A stretch of DNA of 46,267 bases from NCBI GenBank assembly GCA_964602475.1, contig CAZRRN010000024.1, positions 1 to 46,267 on the forward strand. The letters are read 5' to 3'. This stretch comes from SZUA-448 sp964602475. Its GTDB lineage: Bacteria > Bacillota > Clostridia > Lachnospirales > Lachnospiraceae. Numbering within the stretch: the stretch's first letter is position 1; the number at the start of each line of letters is the position of its first letter. Below, piece after piece: positions 1 to 7,296 of the stretch. The position numbers and the translations under genes are program-made. The notes below the pieces were generated by a model, which saw only the letters and a list, made by a program, of their open reading frames with translations, made no database searches and was not told the origin of the DNA.

Positions 1-924
1 CATCTGCTTTGCTACTTCTTCAGCAAAATTCTCGCTCTTCTTTTCAAGACCTTCTCCTGTTTCATAACGAACGAACTTTTCAACAGACAAGGAACAACCG
101 GTTTCTTTTGCAACTGAATCAATGTATTTCTGAACACTCAGCTCTCCGTCTTTTACGTATACCTGATCAACAAGACAGAATTCCTTTAATTCCTTATTCA
201 GACGTCCAATCAGCATCTTATCAATGATTGCTTCCGGTTTATTTGCATTTGCAGGATCATTCATTGCCTGAGCCTTCAGAATTTCTTTTTCTTTTTCAAT
301 GAACTCAGGAGAAATCTCGTTCTGGCGAACATACTTCGGATTCATTGCTGCAATCTGCATTGCAATGTTCTTTGCACATTCACGAACTGCATCATTGTAT
401 TGGTCACACTTAAACTGTACCAGAATACCAATTCTTCCGCCCCCATGAATATAAGATTCAACAAAACCGTCTGCTGCAGTAAGCTTTTCAAATCTTCGGA
501 TTTTCATGTTCTCACCAATGATGGAAATCATCGAGGAAAGTGCTTCTTTTACAGTCTTACTGGTATCCTTTGCCCATCTTTCTTCAAGAAAGCTGTCAAT
601 ATCTTTTGCATCGGAAGCTGCCGCCTGAGCACATACATCCTCTACGTAGCTGCGGAATGTATCATTCTTTGCAACAAAATCTGTTTCAGAGTTAACTTCA
701 ACAATTGCAGCAATCTTTCCATCAGTGCTGACATTTGCCATACAGATTCCCTCTGCGGCAATTCTGCTTGCTTTCTTTTCTGCAGCTGCAAGTCCTTTTT
801 CTCTTAAGAACTCTACTGCCTTATCCATATCTCCATCCGTTGCGGAAAGTGCTTTCTTACAATCCATCATTCCGGCTCCGGTCATTTCTCTTAAGTCTTT
901 TACCATTCCCGCGGTAATATTCAT
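1..924 (-). CDS. tsf: Elongation factor Ts, C-terminus cut by window edge
   Basis: EF-Ts is the nucleotide exchange factor that recycles EF-Tu-GDP in the cytoplasm. The reading frame starts at ATG 924 with the typical N-terminal UBA-like segment (MNITAGMVKDLREMTGAGMM) and the diagnostic SETDFVAKN stretch around residues 78-86. It stays open through 308 codons to base 1 without a stop. Bacterial EF-Ts proteins are about 280-310 residues, so only a few residues should be missing. A strong Shine-Dalgarno (AAGGAGG) precedes the start. The gene follows rpsB as in most bacteria, but a terminator lies between them and the tsf leader is about 150 nt. Identity is certain; only the end is unseen. Confidence 0.95.
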   Translation of the reverse strand, partial: MNITAGMVKDLREMTGAGMMDCKKALSATDGDMDKAVEFLREKGLAAAEKKASRIAAEGICMANVSTDGKIAAIVEVNSETDFVAKNDTFRSYVEDVCAQAAASDAKDIDSFLEERWAKDTSKTVKEALSSMISIIGENMKIRRFEKLTAADGFVESYIHGGGRIGILVQFKCDQYNDAVRECAKNIAMQIAAMNPKYVRQNEISPEFIEKEKEILKAQAMNDPANANKPEAIIDKMLIGRLNKELKEFCLVDQVYVKDGELSVQKYIDSVAKETGCSLSVEKFVRYETGEGLEKKSENFAEEVAKQM

Positions 925-984
925 TTGATTTTCCTCCTTATTATTAGATCAAAGATCGTGATTGTACACTCTTCACACTGATGC

Positions 985-1020
985 TTAGTCTTTTACAACA
1001 TCATTCATCTCAAGCATCAT
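985..1020 (-). other. Possible leader peptide ORF in the tsf 5' leader
   Basis: A tiny reading frame (MMLEMNDVVKD, stop at 985-987) lies in the tsf leader and has a good AGGAG ribosome site 5' of the paired ATGs. The 7-bp inverted repeat GATGCTT/AAGCATC (980-986 with 1012-1018) encloses it, so its start and stop sit in opposite arms of one hairpin. This may be a translated leader controlling tsf or chance; nothing else supports it. Confidence 0.25.
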
Positions 1021-1070
1021 GCGTCTCCTGCGCGAAGCAGTTCATTTTATAGGACACTCTTTTTATAATA

Positions 1071-1112
1071 TAAAAAATGCTTCAGCCTGACCGTCTGTCG
1101 GGCCGAAGCATT
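1071..1112 (-). terminator. Intrinsic terminator/attenuator between rpsB and tsf
   Basis: On the minus strand a 12-bp stem (AATGCTTCGGCC with GGCTGAAGCATT, one G-U pair; 1076-1112) is followed directly by a run of T residues. It begins 7 nt after the rpsB stop codon. It should end or attenuate rpsB transcripts, so tsf either relies on read-through or has its own promoter in 925-1070. I could not pick a convincing promoter there. Confidence 0.85.
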
Positions 1113-1118
1113 ATCAGC

Positions 1119-1880
1119 TTACATTGTAATTTCTTCTGTTGCTTCGCTAACTTCCTCAGCTCCGTCTTCTGTTGTCTCAGCATTGTCAGTCACTGTAACA
1201 CCCTGATTTGCTTCAATTACAGCATCTGCCATCTTAGCAACAATCAGTTTAACAGCACGAATTGCATCATCATTTCCGGGAATTACATAATCAAGTTCTT
1301 CCGGATCACAGTTTGTATCAGCAATACCGATCAACGGAATTCCAAGTACATGTGCTTCCTGAACACAGATTCTTTCTTTCTTCGGATCTACAACAAAGAT
1401 TGCATCTGGTAGCTTCTTCATATCCTTGATACCGCCAAGGTTCTTCTCAAGCTTTTCCCATTCCTTCTTCAGTGCGATTACTTCTTTCTTTGGAAGTACA
1501 TCAAATGTACCATCCTGAGACATCTTCTCAATATCTTTTAATCTCTTTACACGGGACTGAATTGTCTTAAAATTGGTCAGCATACCACCGAGCCATCTTT
1601 CATTGACAAAATACATACCACAGCGCTCAGCTTCTGACTTCACAGAATCCTGTGCCTGCTTCTTTGTACCGACAAATAAAATATTGCCGCCGTTTGCTAC
1701 GATATCTTTGATTGCGAAATAAGCTTCGTCAACCTTGCCAACCGACTTCTGTAAGTCGATGATATAGATACCATTTCTCTCAGTGTAGATGTACTCCGCC
1801 ATCTTGGGGTTCCATCTTCTGGTCTGATGTCCGAAATGAACACCTGCTTCGAGCAATTGCTTCATAGAAATAACGCTCAT
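1119..1880 (-). CDS. rpsB: 30S ribosomal protein S2
   Basis: Small-subunit protein S2, 253 residues from ATG 1880 (MSVISMKQLLEAGVHFGHQT). The frame is open further upstream, but ATG 1880 is preceded by GGAGG at proper spacing and gives the canonical S2 N-terminus. Family hallmarks visible are HFGHQTRRWNPKM, FVGTKKQAQ, NERWLGGMLTN and the P-D-A-I-F-V-V-D segment near residue 160. The C-terminal 20 or so residues are acidic (Glu/Thr rich), common in clostridial S2. It is transcribed from its own promoter at 1979-2007 and ends in a strong hairpin. Position after the flagellar cluster matches the Bacillus order. Confidence 0.97.
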   Translation of the reverse strand: MSVISMKQLLEAGVHFGHQTRRWNPKMAEYIYTERNGIYIIDLQKSVGKVDEAYFAIKDIVANGGNILFVGTKKQAQDSVKSEAERCGMYFVNERWLGGMLTNFKTIQSRVKRLKDIEKMSQDGTFDVLPKKEVIALKKEWEKLEKNLGGIKDMKKLPDAIFVVDPKKERICVQEAHVLGIPLIGIADTNCDPEELDYVIPGNDDAIRAVKLIVAKMADAVIEANQGVTVTDNAETTEDGAEEVSEATEEITM

Positions 1881-1978
1881 TTTACTACCTCCATTGGTTT
1901 TTTCTTCCATATACTTCTGCCAGAACATAACCTTACGGCAACCTGTCCGAATCCATATATGTGATTTTTGACTTATCA

Positions 1979-2007
1979 ATATTAGCACATGAAACTTTAA
2001 TATGCAA
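1979..2007 (-). promoter_or_regulatory. Sigma-A promoter of rpsB
   Basis: Minus strand -35 TTGCAT (2002-2007), 17-bp spacer, -10 TAATAT (1979-1984) with an extended TG one base before the -10. This gives a leader of about 90 nt before ATG 1880. Spacing and sequence are close to consensus, and the position right after the chemoreceptor gene makes rpsB an independent transcription unit. Confidence 0.8.
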
Positions 2008-2031
2008 GAAGTTTTTCAGAAAATAATTATT

Positions 2032-3366
2032 TTATTCCATATTAATCTTTTTCAGCTGGTCCTCCAGCTTCAAAAGATTATCTGCAATGACTCTGATATC
2101 GGCCGCCTGTTTCATTGACTGAGCACTTAATTCTTCCGTTTGATTTGAATTGGCTGTGGTTTCCTCGGAAATCGCAGAAATATTAGACACTCTGTCAACA
2201 ATCTCACCGTTTGCTTTATTCAATATATCTATTTTATCCGCAAGTTCTCTGGTTCCGTTTTCGATTGAGCCGACTTTACTCGCTATTTTATTAAATATCT
2301 TCTCCGTCTCTTCAATTGCTTCGTTTTGTTCCTTGAATCCCTCAACAAAAGTCTTTACAGAATCTGCAACCATTCCGGTATGCTCGGTAACTGCATTTAT
2401 AATGTCCTTTGTTTCATGTATTGAGTTTTCTGTTCCCTCTGCCAGCTTTCTAATCTCATCTGCAACAACCGCAAACCCACGACCCTGCTCTCCTGCCCTG
2501 GCTGCTTCAATATTAGCATTAAGTGCCAAGAGCTTTGTGCTGGTGGAAATGCCTGCAATAATTTCAAGGAAAGAATTTATTTTTTCTACATTTTCGACAA
2601 GCTCCTGCAGATTTTTTAACGTGCTGTTGCTGCCTTCCGTATTCTGTGTAACCGAATCTGTCAGTTTATGAATATGTTCTACACCACGCTTGACTTCCTT
2701 TGAAGTATCATCTGAAATCTCACTGAATTGTGATGATGTCACCTGTATTCCCGAAATAACTCTTTGAATGTCTTCTGTCATCTCCACCTGATGTTGGATA
2801 TTTTCTGCAGTTGTTGCAGTTCCCTCTACTACCTCCTGCATAGCAGAAACACTTTTACCACAATAATCTTCCAGTACTTCGACAAGCTCATTAACTTTCT
2901 TAATATTCTGATTCATTCCATCAACAATTGTCATAACTTCATTCAGCATTGTTTCATTTTTCTGACTTTCCTGATGGATTAATGAAAGCTTTCTTTTATT
3001 GATTCTGCTGTCTATCCTGGAAACCAGTAATGTAAATACCATAAATAAAATAATGACCGCCATTTGTATTTCTGCATAAGCGATAAAGGATGGGTCATGT
3101 GCTTTATCGTTTGCTATAAGATTGAAAATAATACTTGCTATATTTATAACACAAACATATACATTCAGAGAAAGCATTAATTTAAGACTGTGTGTTAAAA
3201 TTGTGACAGCCATCAAAGCAAGAATATATGTAAATACAAGATAATTATCCGTTGTAAACATAACATACGCATACATCGCACAATATCCGATAATCAGAAT
3301 TATTTTTGAATAAGGATTTTCAGGCTTTTTTATCTGAAAAAAACTATTAACAACACCCGGAATCAA
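2032..3366 (-). CDS. Methyl-accepting chemotaxis protein, main part of a frameshifted gene
   Basis: Chemoreceptor: several hydrophobic helices with no sizeable extracellular sensor domain, then a coiled-coil signalling domain with the conserved hairpin tip (EQGRGFAVVADEIRKLAEGT) that contacts CheA/CheW. As read it begins at a TTG (3366) with no ribosome site and would lack its first membrane helix. The true start is ATG 3515 (GGAGG upstream) in another frame; that piece (3378-3515) joins this frame if the A7 tract at 3401-3407 had eight A residues, giving about 494 residues. It is therefore a phase-variable, slippage-dependent or recently inactivated receptor, or the site holds a sequencing error. 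It has its own promoter and carries the leader RNA-like element. Ligand unknown. Confidence 0.8.
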   Translation of the reverse strand: MIPGVVNSFFQIKKPENPYSKIILIIGYCAMYAYVMFTTDNYLVFTYILALMAVTILTHSLKLMLSLNVYVCVINIASIIFNLIANDKAHDPSFIAYAEIQMAVIILFMVFTLLVSRIDSRINKRKLSLIHQESQKNETMLNEVMTIVDGMNQNIKKVNELVEVLEDYCGKSVSAMQEVVEGTATTAENIQHQVEMTEDIQRVISGIQVTSSQFSEISDDTSKEVKRGVEHIHKLTDSVTQNTEGSNSTLKNLQELVENVEKINSFLEIIAGISTSTKLLALNANIEAARAGEQGRGFAVVADEIRKLAEGTENSIHETKDIINAVTEHTGMVADSVKTFVEGFKEQNEAIEETEKIFNKIASKVGSIENGTRELADKIDILNKANGEIVDRVSNISAISEETTANSNQTEELSAQSMKQAADIRVIADNLLKLEDQLKKINME

Positions 3367-3377
3367 TAAAATAATAA

Positions 3378-3515
3378 TTAATATAATATAATACTGTAGC
3401 TTTTTTTACCGGCTGATACTTCCAGCGCATAGGCAACTAATAACATCAGGCTGATTGATGCATATAGAATCGTATATAATCGGTTCACCTGTCTTGTTTC
3501 AGATAATTCTTTCAT
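3378..3515 (-). pseudogene. 5' fragment of the frameshifted chemoreceptor gene
   Basis: Forty-five codons from ATG 3515 with an excellent Shine-Dalgarno (GGAGG, 5 nt spacing). The product has an N-terminal membrane helix (about residues 13-31, LYTILYASISLMLLVAYAL) and ends prematurely just after an A7 run (3401-3407). Adding one A (Gly-Lys-Lys-Lys-Leu-Gln) fuses it in frame to the second hydrophobic helix and the rest of the receptor at 2032-3366. The start signals and the matching membrane-helix pattern show both pieces belong to one gene. Confidence 0.75.
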
Positions 3516-3551
3516 TCTTTCCTCCATACCGGAGCGTTTTTAACAAAGGCA

Positions 3552-3644
3552 CGCGAGCAGAATTTTAGATTCTGCTCGCGCGATTCAGGTTTGTGCTCCG
3601 TCACAAACATGCTAAGTGAAAGAAACCTCATCAGCATTTTTCAC
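3552..3644 (-). repeat. Three-hairpin leader element, copy 1 (before chemoreceptor gene)
   Basis: In transcript order: P1 stem 3616-3621/3639-3644; P2 hairpin 3589-3608 (GTTTGTG, loop ACGGAG, CACAAAC); P3 a perfect 12-bp stem 3552-3563/3569-3580 with a 5-nt loop. It ends 36 nt before ATG 3515. Copies 2 and 3 (20563-20655, 30141-30238) share order, spacing and loop. No T tract follows P3 directly, so it is not an ordinary terminator. I do not recognise it as a known riboswitch. Confidence 0.7.
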
Positions 3645-3707
3645 TCTTTTCCTCAATTCATCTTCATTGCTAAAAAATAATGCTAAATTTATTAATATAT
3701 GTGTAAT

Positions 3708-3736
3708 ATTTTATTATAAATAAAATCAAATGTCAA
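3708..3736 (-). promoter_or_regulatory. Sigma-A promoter of the chemoreceptor gene
   Basis: Minus strand perfect -35 TTGACA (3731-3736), 17-bp spacer, -10 TAAAAT (3708-3713). Transcription would start near 3700, leaving a leader of about 185 nt that holds the three-hairpin element. It makes the receptor independent of the upstream flagellar operon, for whose end I see no convincing terminator. Confidence 0.75.
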
Positions 3737-3780
3737 ATGTTTCTCAAAAGGAATTTCCGAATCTCTGTTGTGATCTAAAA

Positions 3781-4542
3781 TTAATATCCCGCTACCAATT
3801 CAGCGATATCATAATATGTCATACCTTTTGAAAAAGAATATGTTCCTACACGGATATGGTCTGCATAATCATTACTGATCAGATAATGATTGAATTCACT
3901 GGTATTACTAATAATTCCTGCTTCAAACAGCTTTTTTGTAAATTCTTCCGATGACATTCCCCGAACAATCTGTATTTCTATTTTTGTCGCTGCCGGAGAA
4001 GGCTCTGCAATCTGTGTCGGCTCTTTCGTCGGGGGTACTGTTGGTTCTATTGCTTGTGTCGGCTGTGCCGCTTGTGTCGGCTCTGTTGCTTTTGTCAACT
4101 CTGCAGCTTTCGTCGGCTCTGCAGCTTTTGTCGGCTCCGCAGCTTGTGTCAACTCTGCAGCTTTCGTCGGCTCCGTTGCTGTCGTCGGCTTCGCTGCTTG
4201 TGTCAACTCTGCAGCTTTCGTCGGCTCTGCAGCTTTTGTCGGCTCCGTTGCTGTCGTCGGTTGTGTCGTTTCTGTCGGAGCTGTCGTCGTTGTTAGTGGT
4301 TTTGATGTCGATGACGGCACTACGGGATCTTTCGTTGCATCTTCAAGAGGCGGTGTTGCAGAGCTTTTAACCGCATCCAGATTCAGTGTCGGGGACACAT
4401 TCTCCATTCCAAGTTCCTTTGCTCGTTCAATTATCTCTTCATCTGATATCTGACTATATTTTGGTAATATAATAAAAGAAAATACGAGAGCAGTAAATAT
4501 AATTCCTGCTCCCAGTCCTCGAAAATAATACTTTAATTTCAT
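3781..4542 (-). CDS. MltG/YceG-like membrane-anchored protein lacking the catalytic domain, with pentapeptide repeats
   Basis: 253 residues. An N-terminal membrane anchor (about residues 8-27) is followed by a short linker, then a Thr/Pro/Ala/Glu repeat region (about residues 80-165) built of 15-bp units such as EPTKA, ELTQA and EPTQA. The last 70 residues (IQIVRGMSSEEFTKKLFEAGIIS.., GTYSFSKGMTYYDIAEL) resemble the LysM-like start of MltG endolytic transglycosylases. The MltG catalytic region is absent and the protein stops right after this domain, so it may bind peptidoglycan without cutting it. Good ribosome site (GGGGG). It follows the swrB-like gene by 18 nt and is probably the last gene of the flagellar operon. 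Function is inferred only from the C-terminal resemblance. Confidence 0.7.
   Translation of the reverse strand: MKLKYYFRGLGAGIIFTALVFSFIILPKYSQISDEEIIERAKELGMENVSPTLNLDAVKSSATPPLEDATKDPVVPSSTSKPLTTTTAPTETTQPTTATEPTKAAEPTKAAELTQAAKPTTATEPTKAAELTQAAEPTKAAEPTKAAELTKATEPTQAAQPTQAIEPTVPPTKEPTQIAEPSPAATKIEIQIVRGMSSEEFTKKLFEAGIISNTSEFNHYLISNDYADHIRVGTYSFSKGMTYYDIAELVAGY
4015..4300 (-). repeat. In-frame 15-bp tandem repeats coding Pro/Thr/Ala-rich pentapeptides
   Basis: Roughly nineteen degenerate 15-bp units inside the MltG-like gene code for (A/E)-(P/L)-T-(K/Q)-A type pentapeptides. The unit length preserves frame. Several adjacent units are identical (for example coding EPTKA twice in succession), which suggests recent expansion or contraction. 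Such a spacer could act as an extended wall-spanning linker. Confidence 0.85.
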
Positions 4543-4560
4543 GCTCTTTCCCCCGAAATG

Positions 4561-5271
4561 TCACGATCTGCCATATAAATCAATCACAAGCTTCACTTCA
4601 CCTTGACCAAGTCCAAGTTGTTTTGATATTTCCAGAATTGTTTTTTTCTGTCTGTACAGTTCTATGATTTTACGATTTTTATTATCCTCTTCGCCTTCTG
4701 CTATTTCCGGTATATATTCATTCGGTTCTTTTACGGTTTTGTCTGTTTCCTTCCTGCTCTTAGGCACCGAAATCTGTTTTTCAACAGTCTTTTGTTTTCC
4801 ACTGTTCTTTCCGGAAGCTCCTGCGGCCTTCTTTCGTGCCATTTCAATCCCTGACTCTTCAGGAACTTCAAACACACTTTCCGGTATTGTTGCTTCCTGT
4901 TTTCTTTCTCCGGACTCAAGCAATAGTTTCTTTATCTCATCTTCTTTGGTCTGAAGCATATGATACATAAAAACAACTTCTTCATGATTGTGCGAGGTTC
5001 TCTCCAACGTCTGCTTTGAAAAATCGTCAACAGAAAGAATTGTTTCGTTTGAAATCGTGCTAAGCTTTGTTTCGGTCTCAGTCAATACTCTTTCCGAAGC
5101 CTCTTCCATTTGCTCTCTTAATTGTTGATTTAACTTATCAAATTCTTCTTTTGCGGCATGATAATCCAAACCTTCTGCATCATCTGAATCCTGCTTTCCC
5201 CGATCTACAAAAAAACTCAGAATGAAAAAGGCTGCTCCAAGTATAAACATCATTATTTCAAAAAAATCCAT
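4561..5271 (-). CDS. swrB: SwrB/YlxL-like flagellar assembly protein (DUF6115 type)
   Basis: 236 residues: one N-terminal membrane helix (about 3-21, FFEIMMFILGAAFFILSFFV), a charged, probably coiled-coil region (about 35-125), a basic linker, and a C-terminal helix-turn-helix-like end (about 203-236: RKIIELYRQKKTILEISKQL, then GLGQGEVKLVIDL). This layout and the location between sigD/fapA and rpsB match B. subtilis SwrB (YlxL), known to promote flagellar basal body maturation. Start ATG 5271 has a G-rich ribosome site. The symbol is by position and architecture, since sequence conservation of this family is low. Confidence 0.65.
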   Translation of the reverse strand: MDFFEIMMFILGAAFFILSFFVDRGKQDSDDAEGLDYHAAKEEFDKLNQQLREQMEEASERVLTETETKLSTISNETILSVDDFSKQTLERTSHNHEEVVFMYHMLQTKEDEIKKLLLESGERKQEATIPESVFEVPEESGIEMARKKAAGASGKNSGKQKTVEKQISVPKSRKETDKTVKEPNEYIPEIAEGEEDNKNRKIIELYRQKKTILEISKQLGLGQGEVKLVIDLYGRS

Positions 5272-5284
5272 TGTCCCTTACCCC

Positions 5285-5614
5285 TCAAATCCGTATATCA
5301 ATTCCTCTTCCAAGCTTTTTTTCTTCTTCGGTTTCTCGTTTATTTTTATCCTCCTGATGAGCTCCCTGATGTTCCGAACCGGATTGATACTGCTGTGAAT
5401 TTTTCCCTTTTTCTTTTGCATCATAACGAAACTCCGGTGTATCACTTTGCGACGCTCTTATTGTAATACTGGAGTTTTGCATCGCTCTTGTTTCCATCTG
5501 GGCATTCGAATTAATATGATCCGTATTCGGCTTCTGTATCTCAGCATTTTTCATAGAAACAGTTTCCTGAGATTTTGGAGCCATGGTTGCAAGTTCAATC
5601 GGAGTAATCGACAT
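5285..5614 (-). CDS. Small hydrophilic protein of unknown function between fapA and swrB-like gene
   Basis: 109 residues with no membrane segment or Cys. The N-terminal half begins MSITPIELATMAPKSQE; the C-terminal half is strongly charged (Lys/Glu/Gln rich) and ends GRGIDIRI. Start ATG 5614 has GAGGG at good spacing, and the gene sits 43 nt after fapA and 13 nt before the swrB-like gene, so it is part of the operon. I do not recognise a domain. The position suggests a motility-associated accessory protein, but no function can be read from the sequence. Confidence 0.7.
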   Translation of the reverse strand: MSITPIELATMAPKSQETVSMKNAEIQKPNTDHINSNAQMETRAMQNSSITIRASQSDTPEFRYDAKEKGKNSQQYQSGSEHQGAHQEDKNKRETEEEKKLGRGIDIRI

Positions 5615-5657
5615 ATTCCCTCGCTTCTGCAGTAACTGTGAAACCTGCTGCGGACAC

Positions 5658-7259
5658 TTACATCGGCATTGCCTTTATATCGGCACCTTCTCTTATAAAA
5701 CGGCTGTGCTGTGTTTCTGATTTAATAAAACAGCTTACATTTGAAATAACAATTCTGCATCCCGGATAAATCGAATCGGATATTTTTACAAATCCATTCT
5801 GATTACTTTCCATCTCATTATGCAGTTCAACATATTTTTCTTTCTTTAATTCAAGATCAGTCTTTAATTCTGTCATTCTTTTTGCGCTTTCTTTGACGCT
5901 GATGACAATTCTTAGATCCAGCTTTTCCCCGGCTTTCACCTTTTTTGCATAAGCAGAAAGAAGTTGATCTATTTTGGAAATCTCAATTTCCATATTAGGC
6001 ATATCTTTTTCCAATCTGCGGAATTCTTCTACCACGGAAGGATCAACGCCAACTTCCAGCAGTGTTCTTGTACCCATAGTATTTCCTGCGGTTTTTGCAA
6101 CAATACTATTTCCTGAATGTATTTCTCCTCCTGTGATAAATCCCTTTTTGCCTCCGACAAGAACATCGCTTCTTGCAGATACCCTGCTATGCATAATTGC
6201 TTCCGTCTGAACAAAACCACCGCTTACCACTTCAGCACTTTCAATAAACTTTGCAATTACATTGCTTCCTGCTTTTAGAACACCTCTTGCACCACCTTGA
6301 ATTCCACGTTTCAGAATAATCTGCCCCTCTGCAGATAAATTTGCACATTCCACGACACCCTCAACGACAATGTCCCCTTTTGACTGTATGGAATAACCGG
6401 AAACAACGCTTCCTTTCACCGATACATTTCCATCATATACAATATCTCCGGTGGACGGTCCTACATCTGACGGAATTTCAAGAGTATCATTTACAAATAC
6501 TTTTTCTTCCACCAATGATACATGTCCGTTTACTTCAGAAAAAATCTTCGTACCGGTTTCATCCATCACAATTTTATTACCATAACGAAGCGTCCGGTGA
6601 ATGACCTTTTGCTGCTTAATCGGAGCTCCGCTGACATCCATTCCCGGTTTTCCGTCATCTGCAGGAATCAATGTTGCCAAAAGATCACCTTTCATAACAT
6701 GATTAATATTATCCAGCTGATGGAAGTCTACCGAGCCGTCTTCATTCGCGCGTGGACGTTTTGTCAATTCCGTATTAAAATTATAAATTATTTTAGCATC
6801 GCTTCCCTCCACCGGCGGCATTGCTTTTGCCAGAAGAATATCACCGCAGTATTGCCGGTCAGAAAGAAACTGTTTTATAGCAAGATCGTCAATTCCGAAC
6901 TTAACTCCGCACTGATTAAATCTAGATATAATATCGTCGCTTGTCATCACCTTTCCACCCTGTGACGGGGGATAGAATTTACCGGTGGCATAGAGTCTGT
7001 TTGTTTCGATTTTGACACTTAGATACTCATCTTCCGGTAATTTCATCGGCTCCGGTAAAAGCTTATATTCTTTACGTGTCGTAAGCATTGTAATTAATTT
7101 ATTCACTTCGACCTTATCGTAATTAATATGCATGTGGTTCATGTATTCATCCACATCTTCATATCTAAGTTTCTTTCCACCATCTACTTCCGGAACAAGA
7201 TACAAGTATGTTCCATCAATACGATTCATTAACCCGCAATATGCATTTTTTCTTCCCAT
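5658..7259 (-). CDS. fapA: FapA/DUF342 family polymer-forming cytosolic protein
   Basis: 533 residues. It has the DUF342 layout: N-terminal alpha/beta segments, then repeated beta-helix turns rich in Gly and Val (about residues 225-400: GDIVYDGNVSVKGSVVSGYS, QSKGDIVVEGVVECA, SAEGQIILKRGIQGG), and a C-terminal coiled coil (about 420-490). DUF342/FapA proteins are found beside flagellar genes in many Firmicutes. Some act in localisation of signalling proteins, but the role in this operon is not established. The start has GGAGAGTGAC upstream. It follows sigD by 37 nt in the same transcription unit. Confidence 0.88.
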   Translation of the reverse strand: MGRKNAYCGLMNRIDGTYLYLVPEVDGGKKLRYEDVDEYMNHMHINYDKVEVNKLITMLTTRKEYKLLPEPMKLPEDEYLSVKIETNRLYATGKFYPPSQGGKVMTSDDIISRFNQCGVKFGIDDLAIKQFLSDRQYCGDILLAKAMPPVEGSDAKIIYNFNTELTKRPRANEDGSVDFHQLDNINHVMKGDLLATLIPADDGKPGMDVSGAPIKQQKVIHRTLRYGNKIVMDETGTKIFSEVNGHVSLVEEKVFVNDTLEIPSDVGPSTGDIVYDGNVSVKGSVVSGYSIQSKGDIVVEGVVECANLSAEGQIILKRGIQGGARGVLKAGSNVIAKFIESAEVVSGGFVQTEAIMHSRVSARSDVLVGGKKGFITGGEIHSGNSIVAKTAGNTMGTRTLLEVGVDPSVVEEFRRLEKDMPNMEIEISKIDQLLSAYAKKVKAGEKLDLRIVISVKESAKRMTELKTDLELKKEKYVELHNEMESNQNGFVKISDSIYPGCRIVISNVSCFIKSETQHSRFIREGADIKAMPM

Positions 7260-7296
7260 GTCACTCTCCCATATATAGTAATGCTACCCACTCATG

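Noticed and set aside
2097..2104. GCCGATAT (sigma-D -10) inside the end of the chemoreceptor gene
   Set aside because: Within coding sequence and no TAAA-like box at 14-16 bp.
3552..3644. Copy 1 element as a c-di-GMP riboswitch or a plain terminator
   Set aside because: It lacks the conserved GEMM core motifs I know, P3 is not directly followed by a T run, and the gene follows 36 nt later.
3890..4453. Long plus-strand reading frame of Val/Gly/Ala repeats (187 codons)
   Set aside because: It is the antisense of the 15-bp repeats in the MltG-like gene; no ribosome site and no family resemblance.
5677..5684. GCCGATAT at the 3' end of fapA
   Set aside because: Codes for Ala-Asp-Ile of FapA and lacks a matching -35.
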